From positions 1-5,814 of the forward strand of contig JAGZRP010000057.1 of assembly GCA_018381595.1 (NCBI GenBank): a DNA stretch of 5,814 nucleotides. The letters run 5' to 3'. The translations under genes and the position numbers were made by a program. Below, piece by piece: positions 1 to 5,814 of the stretch; position 1 is the first letter of the stretch, and each line of letters starts with the position of its first letter. Below the pieces are notes generated by a model that saw nothing but the letters and a program-made list of their open reading frames with translations, ran no database searches and was not told where the DNA came from. The stretch comes from Bacillota bacterium (lineage in GTDB: Bacteria > Bacillota_I > Bacilli_A > RF39 > UBA660).

Positions 1-569
1 ATAAGGTACTCATATGCATCACCAAAGGCATCAATGGAATGATCTTTCACATCTCCCAGATTCATTTCACCTACGCCATTCAGCAGCTTTACAAGTTTTT
101 CATTACGCTTTGCAACGGTAGAACCCAGTTTATTGCTGTTTACATCATAGTCATCAAACAGTCCGGCAAAGTCGCTCTCTGCCTCACTGCCTTTCGCTGA
201 TTCCTCAATGTGGCGGAACACACGCTCCAGTGTTTCATTTAAGTTTTCATCATTCGCAGCATTAGCACGGACATTACAGAAAAGTTCACTCGGAAGGATA
301 AAAAATCCCTTTTCCTCTACCAGTCCTTCTCTTGCTTCTTCTGCATCCTCATCCGACATCTTTGCAAAGTCAAAGTCGGTGTTACCAGCATCAATCTCAC
401 CGCTGTTTATGTAATTACACAGATTTTCAGAAATATAACGATAGAACATCGTGCCAAGAACATAATTTTTGAAGTCCCAACCATCGACTGCTCCACGCAA
501 CTCATCTGCAATTGCCCATATTGCACGGTGCAGTTCATCACGTTCCTGTTCCTTTTTGGTATCAACCAT
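1..569 (-). CDS. hsdM: Type I restriction-modification DNA methyltransferase subunit HsdM, N-terminal part (runs off the left edge)
   Basis: The modification subunit of a type I R-M system methylates adenine in a bipartite target as part of an HsdM2S complex and also belongs to the HsdR-containing restriction complex. The visible 189 codons are open with no stop. The protein starts MVDTKKEQERDELHRAIW and carries the HsdM N-terminal helical domain (about residues 8-150) with the hallmark WDFKNYVLGTMFYRYISENL (residues 31-50). It ends in IDAFGDAYEYL (179-189), the D..G.AYEYL motif that in this family comes just before the SAM-binding N6-methylase domain. The catalytic NPPY/F motif would therefore lie outside the window to the left. 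The start at 567-569 has a GGAGG eight bases upstream and overlaps the stop of the HTH gene by eight bases, so translation is probably coupled. Family recognition is strong; hsdS and hsdR are expected further left but are not seen. Confidence 0.93.
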   Translation of the reverse strand, partial: MVDTKKEQERDELHRAIWAIADELRGAVDGWDFKNYVLGTMFYRYISENLCNYINSGEIDAGNTDFDFAKMSDEDAEEAREGLVEEKGFFILPSELFCNVRANAANDENLNETLERVFRHIEESAKGSEAESDFAGLFDDYDVNSNKLGSTVAKRNEKLVKLLNGVGEMNLGDVKDHSIDAFGDAYEYL

Positions 570-789
570 TCTCTTTTCCTCCGTTATCCTCTGGTACAAA
601 TTCCAGAATATCGTCAACGCCACAGTTCAGAACACGGCATATACTCTCTACGCTTTCGAGGGAAATATACCCATTACGTTTCAGCCGTGTGATGATATTT
701 GCGGAGAAGCCAGCCTCCTGCTGCAACTGTGCATTCGTCATATTTTTTTCTATCAGTAAATGGAATAATTTTTTATAACTGACCGCCAT
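562..789 (-). CDS. Small XRE/Cro-type helix-turn-helix regulator, probable controller of the hsd operon
   Basis: This is a 75-residue single-domain DNA-binding protein. Residues about 5-65 match the short Cro/C1-type HTH class (HTH_26-like): an N-terminal helix (YKKLFHLLIEKNM), the HTH itself around 19-39 (NAQLQQEAGFSANIITRLKR), then the typical ISLESVESICRVLNCGVDDI and EFV end. This arrangement is common in Firmicutes regulators. The ATG at 787-789 has a near-ideal GGAGGG at 795-800, five bases upstream. The gene is first in the operon and overlaps hsdM by eight bases (ATGGTTGA). By analogy with controller proteins of R-M systems and with autoregulating Xre proteins, I infer that it tunes hsd expression and may bind the inverted repeat in its own promoter. 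It could instead be an antitoxin-like regulator, but no toxin partner is visible. Confidence 0.9.
   Translation of the reverse strand: MAVSYKKLFHLLIEKNMTNAQLQQEAGFSANIITRLKRNGYISLESVESICRVLNCGVDDILEFVPEDNGGKENG
578..582 (-). promoter_or_regulatory. Ribosome binding site of hsdM, inside the HTH gene
   Basis: GGAGG on the minus strand lies eight bases before the hsdM ATG (567-569) and within the last codons of the HTH gene. It fixes the hsdM start used here and, with the 8-base overlap, points to translational coupling. Confidence 0.75.
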
Positions 790-826
790 GTCATCCCTCC
801 ATTATTTTGCCAACAGATATAAAGAA

Positions 827-855
827 AGTATATCACGAAAACGTGAATTATTCAA
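827..855 (-). promoter_or_regulatory. Sigma-A-like promoter of the HTH-hsdM operon with an inverted repeat in its spacer
   Basis: On the minus strand a -35 like TTGAAT (850-855) and a -10 TATACT (827-832) are separated by exactly 17 bases. Transcription should start near 820, leaving a leader of about 30 bases before the HTH start codon. The spacer contains the perfect inverted repeat TCACG-TTTT-CGTGA (833-846), directly abutting the -10. A repressor bound there would block RNA polymerase, so it is a candidate operator for the HTH protein encoded downstream. The boxes are read directly; the regulatory role is inferred. Confidence 0.72.
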
Positions 856-866
856 TTTGTACCATA

Positions 867-887
867 ATATCATCAATCTATATCATC
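867..887. repeat. Short direct repeat ATATCATC upstream of the hsd promoter
   Basis: The plus strand has ATATCATC at 867-874 and again at 880-887, 13 bases apart. The second copy overlaps TATCAT (881-886), which can pair with ATGATA at 897-902. The block lies 12 or more bases upstream of the -35 box. It may be an accessory regulator site, but the stretch is AT-rich and such repeats arise easily by chance. The rest of the spacer up to the terminator at 972 shows nothing else I can name. Confidence 0.25.
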
Positions 888-971
888 CGATTAGATATGA
901 TAGATATTATTCATATCAGTCTTAATAGTCTCAGTATCATTACCTTGTCCCTTGAACACTTCCATATCTAT

Positions 972-1022
972 AAAAAGGACATCCCTGACCTGTAAAAACT
1001 ACAGTTCTGGAATGTCCTTTTT
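972..1022. terminator. Bidirectional rho-independent terminator
   Basis: The arms AAAAAGGACAT (972-982) and ATGTCCTTTTT (1012-1022) pair perfectly over 11 bases. Inside them a second hairpin forms: CTGTA (990-994) with TACAG (1000-1004) around an AAAAC loop. The A-tract on one side and T-tract on the other make it work on both strands. On the minus strand it sits 48 bases after the stop of the RlmD-like remnant, so it is probably the original terminator of that gene. It also insulates the hsd operon from transcription coming from the NACHT gene. Confidence 0.85.
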
Positions 1023-1069
1023 CCCATATTTCACTATATTTTCAACACATAATGCTGCTTATCCACAAT

Positions 1070-1366
1070 CTATACAATTCCAAAATGCTTAAATGCCTGC
1101 ATAATCGCTTCTTCCTTCTCCGGTGTACACTGTGGCTGTCTTGCATTCTCAGATTTAGGCAAATTGAAATTCTCACCGACATCCAATCCACACTTCTTCT
1201 TAATCTGTGCGATATACAGTGATGAAACCTTACGTTCTGTCTGTTCCAATACATATGCCTTTATCTGCTCATAAGTTGCTTTTCCCTTTGAATTCAGATA
1301 AATCCATGTTCTCTAGGAAGATGTGCTATCGACCATTCTTTTGGAATGTAAGACAATTGTCCCCAT
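1070..1366 (-). pseudogene. Decayed C-terminal remnant of an RlmD/RumA-like 23S rRNA (uracil-5-)-methyltransferase
   Basis: One minus-strand frame reads TIVLHSKRMVDS, then an in-frame TAG (1313-1315), then 80 codons to a TAG stop at 1070-1072. The 80 residues include KATYEQIKAYVLEQ, VSSLYIAQIKKKCG, NLPKSENARQPQC and TPEKEEAIMQAFKHFG. From memory this closely matches the C-terminal extension of RlmD-type methyltransferases in Lachnospiraceae and related Clostridia, and TIVLHSK resembles the ETVVLLS segment near the end of the enzyme core. The S-adenosylmethionine-binding fold and catalytic cysteine region are absent, there is no ribosome binding site, and upstream the frame closes with TAA just before position 1378. 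I therefore read it as a gene tail cut off from its body by whatever brought in the neighbouring NACHT gene. Homology is from memory, not a search; the same tail may also occur in other methylase-like proteins. Confidence 0.6.
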
Positions 1367-1469
1367 ATTGAGTAAAAATTACTTGTTATACTAAATAGCA
1401 GCCCTTCATCTTTTTTCAAAAGGTTCACACCCACTTAGGGCGATAAGCCTTTACCCTTTTCCAAAATCG
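1367..1469 (-). other. Spacer between the NACHT gene stop and the RlmD-like remnant, with a small hairpin
   Basis: After the NACHT gene stop there is a possible folded element: AAAAGG/CCTTTT (1418-1423 with 1455-1460) encloses a compact hairpin GGC-GATAA-GCC (1439-1449, plus-strand reading). There is no U-tract following it on the minus strand, so it is at best a weak terminator or a 3' stabilising structure. Transcripts from the NACHT gene probably continue through the remnant to the strong terminator at 972-1022. The junction between acquired DNA and the remnant should lie here. No ORF with a credible start is present. Confidence 0.35.
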
Positions 1470-4400
1470 TTATTGTTCAGTATTTATTTCATAATGAGCT
1501 TCATCATAAACTAAGAACTCACAATACTGAAAAAATCTTATAAACAACCTTTTGCACATTTTTTTGTTATTCATATAGTCATAAGCCTTTATAAGACTAA
1601 TAAAATCGCCATATCCTCCATTCTTTTTTAGATGGTTCCATACTTTTGTGGTTAACCCTTCCCTTTCTATAATACGTCCTAATGGCATATAAAAATATGA
1701 CGAATTTGAAGTATAATATATATCGTGTGGAAACTTACAAGCTTCCATATAAATCAATATTTTATCAGCATTTCCATCAATCTCATACACTTTATCTATA
1801 ATCATATCCCACGCATCACCAGACCGAATTATTATGTGATTACGATAATTCATTAACTCATCAAATAATTTCTGTAAATACCTTTTAGTTTTACATCTTG
1901 CAATCTTTTTACAAAATTTATTTTCCTCTAAATCTTTATCGACTTTATGTTCCTGCGTTATATTTCTTAAATGTGTCTCTATATTTTCATTTTTGCAAAA
2001 ATTTAGGTAAATTTGGAATAGTTCTTCGCTCCACCGTACAGGCATTGATATCCACCCTTTTTCCGCATAGTACTTTATTTTATCTTTTATTTCTTCTTTT
2101 TCTTTTCTATCATACCATTCGCTCTTGTAAATCATTAATAACACTTGTAATTTCATTGATATTGATTCTTCGTTATAATTTTCAATATCGAAATAATCAA
2201 GCAACAATATTATTTCATTCACTGGCTCCCCAATTTTCACCAATGCTATACAATATTGCAAAAGTGTTTCATTGATATGTAGATTATTTGATATTATATT
2301 TTCCATCATCTCCTTTGCTAGTTCAAGGTCATTCTCTAATAACATTTCTATCAATTCTTTAATTACTGAACATCTATAATTTTCATCTGTAATCTGATTT
2401 ATTGCTAATATCATTTGCAAATATTTTTGGGTGAATATTTGCAATTCATTCCTTTCAAAATAATATTTATTCCACATAATTTTCAAAGCGTCTAACAGAA
2501 AGGTATCTACTATCCCATCCTTTCTCCATCCGTGTCGTATAACACCAGAATTTAGACCTTTTCTAATATACTCTATACTTTTTTCGCTATCAAAACCAGT
2601 ATATAAATATGCCAATTCAAAATATTTCTTGACATTTTCTGTTATATCAAAGCTTTCCTGCCCCTTATATGATTGATTAATATCTGGCAAAAATCTCCTG
2701 ATTAATTTATCACACTCCTCCGTTTCTTCATTTTTTAATTGCTTAAATAATAAGCCTAGATGAATTACGTTTTTTGCTTTTTGTTCCAACATTTCAAGCA
2801 ATTTTTGTCTTTCTACATACACCAACCTTTTCTCACTAATAATTAAAGCAAATATATTTGTAGCTTCATAAGTAATGTTTGTAAATCGATTAAAAATCGT
2901 ATTATTATAATCAGAAAAAAAAGTCGTCATTAATCTTGTATACGATATCTCACCATCTAACATTTTTGCATAATTACAATATAAATTTTGATGCAATACC
3001 CTAGTATCATATTTATATTGTTCACTTACACAATTACGGTTATATAACATACTTAAAAAAGCTGCCTTATTATGTTCTTTCTTAAAGCCAAACAAATCCA
3101 CCCAACGTTCCGCACTTAATCTCTCAAATTCATTTTCCAGTATTCCTTCTTCTTCCGCTGTTAACTCAAGGTCAAAATATTTTTTTAGCATCAAAATGCC
3201 TTTTGTTTTTTCACTACAACGAAGTAAGCATTTTTCTAATTTTTCTGAAATCTTCCTATCTTTCAAATATCTTAAATTTTGAACCCGAATCAAAAAGGCA
3301 CACAAACATTCTATATTTTCATCTGTAAACAATTCCAGTAAAACTAATACTTCCTCATATTTATATTGAAATAGAATTTCAAAGAAAGCACTACACAGTT
3401 TCTCATATTCAGTTTCACCGCTTACTACACGTTCTCTAATACCATTTTTATTTATATCCTCAAGTATCTCTTTGGTATTTTTTTCAAAAATAATCAACTC
3501 TATAAAAAGCTGTGCTCTTTTTTCTTCAAAAAAGGCATTATTTACTTTTTCCATCAATTCCGGATACTCGTCTTTTATGCACTGTATAGATTGCTGCAAT
3601 TCTTGTACTGCTTTTAAAGCCATTTCTCTTTTATTACATCTCCAATATATTTCTATGTTGCATAATAAAAAGCGAAATACTTCTTCAAGTGGATCCGGTA
3701 TTCTTCCAATTTTTGACTTTCTCTCACATTCAGCAATACTTTTGATATAAGATACATCAATCAAAACATTACCCTTTAATGACAGATTTTCATCCTGAAT
3801 TATACGATAAAAAGCTTCTTCCTCTTGTGCAGCTACTGCATAAGAGAATTCTCGTAAATACTTATATCCTGGTTCATCAGCTCCCCACAATGGATTTTTT
3901 CCCATATATGTTTTAAACAATCTCACTTCTATTGAGAATGGTAACTGTTTTTCTTTATCACTTCTATCTTCAAAATATGGCAAAACAAATTCATCAAAAA
4001 GTTCATAATTAGTAAATATTTGTTCTTTTCGTAAATTACCAACATTGTATTTATATAAATCATATAGAGATAGCGTATAAAAGTACTCTTGATATCGTCT
4101 ATGTTGATATGAGTAAAACTCATCCTCAATCCTATTCTCAAAATATGTTTCTAAAATGTAGTTACAAACTGCATTCACATCTTTGTAACTTAATTGAGGA
4201 TACATTTTTGAAACAATATTTCTAAAATTCTTTTTCGCAATAATTACTGTTTTATCGCTATGCATGTGGTAAGCTATTTGCTTATTTATTTCTAATATTT
4301 CATCTGACTGAGGTTCTGGCAAATTAAGAGCTATTAATTTATCCTTCCTTTTACTATTCCAATAATGATCCTTTAACCAAAACAAATCGTAAATCGTTGT

Positions 4401-5579
4401 CCCATTACTAACATAATTCATAGAATCATAAAATAAATTAACCAACAAAATATCTTTAATTTCATCAAACAATTTTTTATTAGTTATTTTCAAACTTTTA
4501 AGTTTCTCAATCTTATCTTTCTCTCCTCTATCCTCGAAAAATGAAACTATATTCTTTTCGTCTAACTCCTGAATCTCATAAAAAGCATTCTCATTAACAC
4601 AATCGTGCAAATACATATTATTACTGGACATTTTTCGTATAGACAAAATTATTTTCTTTGTATTTTTTTGCTTTGCAAGTTCTTTAATATACGATATTGT
4701 TTGTTCCGCAATTTCACTCGAAACTTCATCCAAACCATCAAGCAAGTAAATTATTGAATAATTATCAAAATTCAACTTGTATTCTGTTTTTTTTGTTATG
4801 ATAAGTTGTTCCAAAGGACAAGCTGAACAATATTTCAATTTAATCAAGATTGGAATACTCTTATTTTTAGATATTGCAGCAATCTGGTCATAAAACTTTA
4901 AATTACTTCCACTTAATATCATAAATATTTTATCCAAAAGGACACTTTTACCAGTTCCAGGTAAACCTCTAATTACAGATATTTCACTATTCTCCAAAAG
5001 TTCTTCGACAAGTTGTTCACTATTATTTAATCTTTTTTCTGCACAAGCTACATTTAATTCCAGATAATTGGTACTTGTTAAAAATGCTCTTTTCTCATTA
5101 TCTATTATATCAGCAAAATATTCCAGTTCCCTACCTGCACCAAAAAACAATTGGCATAAATCCAGATTTTCCTTTTTATTTAATGCAACTTCAAAATATG
5201 ACCTTCCCAGCCATTCAAGTTTAACCCCTCGATTTTTAGCCTTTTTATCTAATTCCTGTTTTGTAGACGATGCCGATAGTCTTGCATTACAATTATAAAA
5301 TATTTTAATGACATCCAAATCGGGATACGATGTTAATGCCAATTGAACAGAATGCTCTATTTGTTTATAATCCATACTCGGACTGAAATATTTAGATTGG
5401 AAGCCATAGAATTTCCCTTTATATTTAACTGGTTCTGTCTCCAATCCAGCCTGATTAAAATCTGCACCAATACACTCTGTATGAACATATCTGCTAAAAA
5501 GATGTAAACATAGCGTTTCAAATGCATTTGCATATTTTTTATTTAATATTTCAAATTTTGCCCAATCAAGTTCTATCAT
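1470..5579 (-). CDS. Predicted anti-phage NACHT/STAND NTPase with N-terminal PD-(D/E)xK (Mrr-like) nuclease and long helical C-terminal sensor
   Basis: A 1369-residue cytoplasmic protein; no signal peptide or membrane helix is evident. Residues about 10-150 look like a PD-(D/E)xK nuclease of the Mrr/Cap4-like type: FETLC with E21, then NQAGLETEP (E47, E49), then GFQSKYF with a QxK motif (Q61, K63). Residues about 185-510 form the NTPase: Walker A GLPGTGKS (205-212), Walker B IIYLLDGLDEV (276-286, the NACHT LLDGLDE signature), a sensor-like IILSIRK (310-316), and HRRYQEYFYTLSLY (493-506), the H...QEY motif that ends the winged-helix part of NACHT proteins. The remaining 850 or so residues are charged and helix-rich like TPR-type repeats, ending in a compact segment (1320-1369) with GGYGDFISLIKAY. 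In Avs and bNACHT proteins such C-terminal regions recognise phage proteins, oligomerise the NTPase and activate the nuclease; that role is inferred here. The ATG at 5577-5579 has AGGAG four bases upstream and its own promoter. The gene is markedly AT-rich, suggesting transfer. I cannot assign it to a numbered Avs family. Confidence 0.88.
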   Translation of the reverse strand: MIELDWAKFEILNKKYANAFETLCLHLFSRYVHTECIGADFNQAGLETEPVKYKGKFYGFQSKYFSPSMDYKQIEHSVQLALTSYPDLDVIKIFYNCNARLSASSTKQELDKKAKNRGVKLEWLGRSYFEVALNKKENLDLCQLFFGAGRELEYFADIIDNEKRAFLTSTNYLELNVACAEKRLNNSEQLVEELLENSEISVIRGLPGTGKSVLLDKIFMILSGSNLKFYDQIAAISKNKSIPILIKLKYCSACPLEQLIITKKTEYKLNFDNYSIIYLLDGLDEVSSEIAEQTISYIKELAKQKNTKKIILSIRKMSSNNMYLHDCVNENAFYEIQELDEKNIVSFFEDRGEKDKIEKLKSLKITNKKLFDEIKDILLVNLFYDSMNYVSNGTTIYDLFWLKDHYWNSKRKDKLIALNLPEPQSDEILEINKQIAYHMHSDKTVIIAKKNFRNIVSKMYPQLSYKDVNAVCNYILETYFENRIEDEFYSYQHRRYQEYFYTLSLYDLYKYNVGNLRKEQIFTNYELFDEFVLPYFEDRSDKEKQLPFSIEVRLFKTYMGKNPLWGADEPGYKYLREFSYAVAAQEEEAFYRIIQDENLSLKGNVLIDVSYIKSIAECERKSKIGRIPDPLEEVFRFLLCNIEIYWRCNKREMALKAVQELQQSIQCIKDEYPELMEKVNNAFFEEKRAQLFIELIIFEKNTKEILEDINKNGIRERVVSGETEYEKLCSAFFEILFQYKYEEVLVLLELFTDENIECLCAFLIRVQNLRYLKDRKISEKLEKCLLRCSEKTKGILMLKKYFDLELTAEEEGILENEFERLSAERWVDLFGFKKEHNKAAFLSMLYNRNCVSEQYKYDTRVLHQNLYCNYAKMLDGEISYTRLMTTFFSDYNNTIFNRFTNITYEATNIFALIISEKRLVYVERQKLLEMLEQKAKNVIHLGLLFKQLKNEETEECDKLIRRFLPDINQSYKGQESFDITENVKKYFELAYLYTGFDSEKSIEYIRKGLNSGVIRHGWRKDGIVDTFLLDALKIMWNKYYFERNELQIFTQKYLQMILAINQITDENYRCSVIKELIEMLLENDLELAKEMMENIISNNLHINETLLQYCIALVKIGEPVNEIILLLDYFDIENYNEESISMKLQVLLMIYKSEWYDRKEKEEIKDKIKYYAEKGWISMPVRWSEELFQIYLNFCKNENIETHLRNITQEHKVDKDLEENKFCKKIARCKTKRYLQKLFDELMNYRNHIIIRSGDAWDMIIDKVYEIDGNADKILIYMEACKFPHDIYYTSNSSYFYMPLGRIIEREGLTTKVWNHLKKNGGYGDFISLIKAYDYMNNKKMCKRLFIRFFQYCEFLVYDEAHYEINTEQ

Positions 5580-5583
5580 TACT

Positions 5584-5588
5584 CTCCT
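5584..5588 (-). promoter_or_regulatory. Ribosome binding site of the NACHT gene
   Basis: AGGAG on the minus strand is followed by AGTA and the ATG at 5577-5579. The spacing is short but workable, and no other start codon with a comparable site lies nearby, so it supports the chosen start. Confidence 0.65.
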
Positions 5589-5625
5589 ACCTATCCCTTC
5601 AAACCTTCTCGCTATTACACATACA

Positions 5626-5654
5626 ATTATATTTTACCATCTGCAAAAGAGCAA
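5626..5654 (-). promoter_or_regulatory. Probable sigma-A-like promoter of the NACHT gene
   Basis: On the minus strand a consensus -10 TATAAT (5626-5631) lies 17 bases downstream of TTGCTC (5649-5654), a weak -35. Slightly upstream, TGG followed by TAAAAT could serve as an alternative extended -10. Transcription would begin near 5619, giving a leader of about 40 bases. The promoter follows directly on the T-tract of the upstream terminator, so the NACHT gene appears to be its own transcription unit. The weak -35 suggests modest basal expression, as is usual for suicidal defence genes (inference). Confidence 0.6.
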
Positions 5655-5655
5655 G

Positions 5656-5690
5656 AAAAAAGCCAAGCAGGAACCTCCACTTCAACTGGC
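5656..5690 (-). terminator. Modest rho-independent terminator after the right-edge ORF
   Basis: On the minus strand GCCA (5687-5690) pairs with TGGC (5662-5665), extended by a G-U pair and a further short GAA/TTC stem within the loop, and is followed by six T (5656-5661). It lies 13 bases after the TAA of the partial ORF at the right edge. The stem is short and interrupted, so termination may be leaky. Confidence 0.5.
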
Positions 5691-5702
5691 ATCTTTACTT
5701 AC

Positions 5703-5813
5703 TTATCTCATTTTTATATTCAATCTCCGTTCTATCCACTGTTCCATGAAATCCTCTTGCTTTCCATCAGTGCATTTTAAGCCCTCAATAGGATAGGTAT
5801 CATTCATATCAGT
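5703..5813 (-). CDS. C-terminal end of an unrecognised protein entering from the right edge
   Basis: The minus-strand frame is open from the right edge for 36 codons to a TAA at 5703-5705. It contains MNDTYPIEGLKCTDG and QEDFMEQWIERRLNIKMR, a charged, probably helical tail. An internal ATG (5805-5807) has no ribosome binding site in view, so I prefer the end of a longer gene over a 34-residue peptide. I do not recognise the family. The hairpin terminator shortly downstream supports a real transcript ending here. Confidence 0.4.
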   Translation of the reverse strand, partial: TDMNDTYPIEGLKCTDGKQEDFMEQWIERRLNIKMR

Positions 5814-5814
5814 C

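Noticed and set aside
208..778. Several plus-strand ORFs of 68-96 codons
   Set aside because: They are antisense shadows of hsdM and the HTH gene, with serine/phenylalanine-rich translations typical of the complement of coding DNA.
562..789. HTH gene as the antitoxin of a toxin-antitoxin pair
   Set aside because: No small toxin gene lies next to it; the directly overlapping neighbour is hsdM, so an operon regulator is the better reading.
807..970. Possible short ORF (62 codons, plus strand) or repeat array in the AT-rich leader
   Set aside because: The ORF covers the promoter and terminator and lacks a ribosome binding site; the ATATCAT-like words are too short and irregular for a CRISPR or iteron array.
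1042..1254. 70-codon minus-strand ORF (MYWNRQNVRF...)
   Set aside because: It is out of frame with the RlmD-like remnant over the same bases; only the other frame gives a recognisable protein sequence, and this one is rich in R/H/S with no ribosome binding site.
1294..1434. 46-codon minus-strand frame starting GTG (VGVNLLKKDEG...)
   Set aside because: No ribosome binding site, non-ATG start, overlaps the remnant in another frame, and the peptide resembles nothing I know.
1898..2275. 125-codon plus-strand ORF inside the NACHT gene
   Set aside because: Antisense to a clearly coding frame; the hydrophobic look (LLFLLFLFY) comes from the complement of K/E-rich codons, not a real membrane protein.
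3929..4141. 70-codon minus-strand ORF in another frame of the NACHT gene
   Set aside because: Fully inside the NACHT frame, which is continuous across it; no start signal and no recognisable family.

Overview
The window looks like a piece of a chromosomal defence island from an AT-rich Gram-positive gut-type bacterium, most likely a Clostridia/Lachnospiraceae member. This rests on the strong GGAGG-type ribosome binding sites, the low GC content, the U-rich hairpin terminators, and a remnant matching the C-terminal extension I remember from clostridial RlmD (RumA-type) rRNA methyltransferases. All convincing genes lie on the minus strand, so transcription runs from right to left.

Layout in transcription order. 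(a) At 5703-5813 is the last part of an unrecognised ORF that enters from the right, followed by a modest hairpin terminator. (b) A sigma-A-like promoter (TTGCTC-17-TATAAT) and an AGGAG site lead into one very large gene (1470-5579, 1369 residues). It encodes a NACHT-type STAND NTPase with a predicted N-terminal PD-(D/E)xK (Mrr-like) nuclease, a central P-loop (GLPGTGKS, LLDGLDEV) and about 850 residues of helical C-terminal region without recognisable motifs. This is the effector-switch-sensor layout of the Avs/bNACHT anti-phage proteins. (c) A short spacer (1367-1469) with a small GC hairpin follows. (d) At 1070-1366 is a decayed C-terminal remnant of an RlmD-like methyltransferase with an in-frame TAG, still followed by a good bidirectional terminator (972-1022). 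(e) An AT-rich promoter region follows, whose -35/-10 spacer holds a perfect inverted repeat. (f) A 75-residue XRE-type helix-turn-helix regulator overlaps by 8 bases (g) the start of hsdM, the type I restriction-modification methyltransferase subunit, which runs off the left edge before its catalytic domain.

Together this suggests two independent defence units side by side: an autoregulated type I R-M operon (HTH-hsdM and presumably hsdS/hsdR to the left) and a single-gene NACHT-nuclease defence system. Between them lies the broken tail of a housekeeping gene, which points to island insertion or replacement at that locus. The NACHT gene is visibly more AT-rich than the hsdM/HTH part, consistent with separate acquisition. 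I found no tRNA, rRNA, CRISPR array, transposase or integrase in the window.
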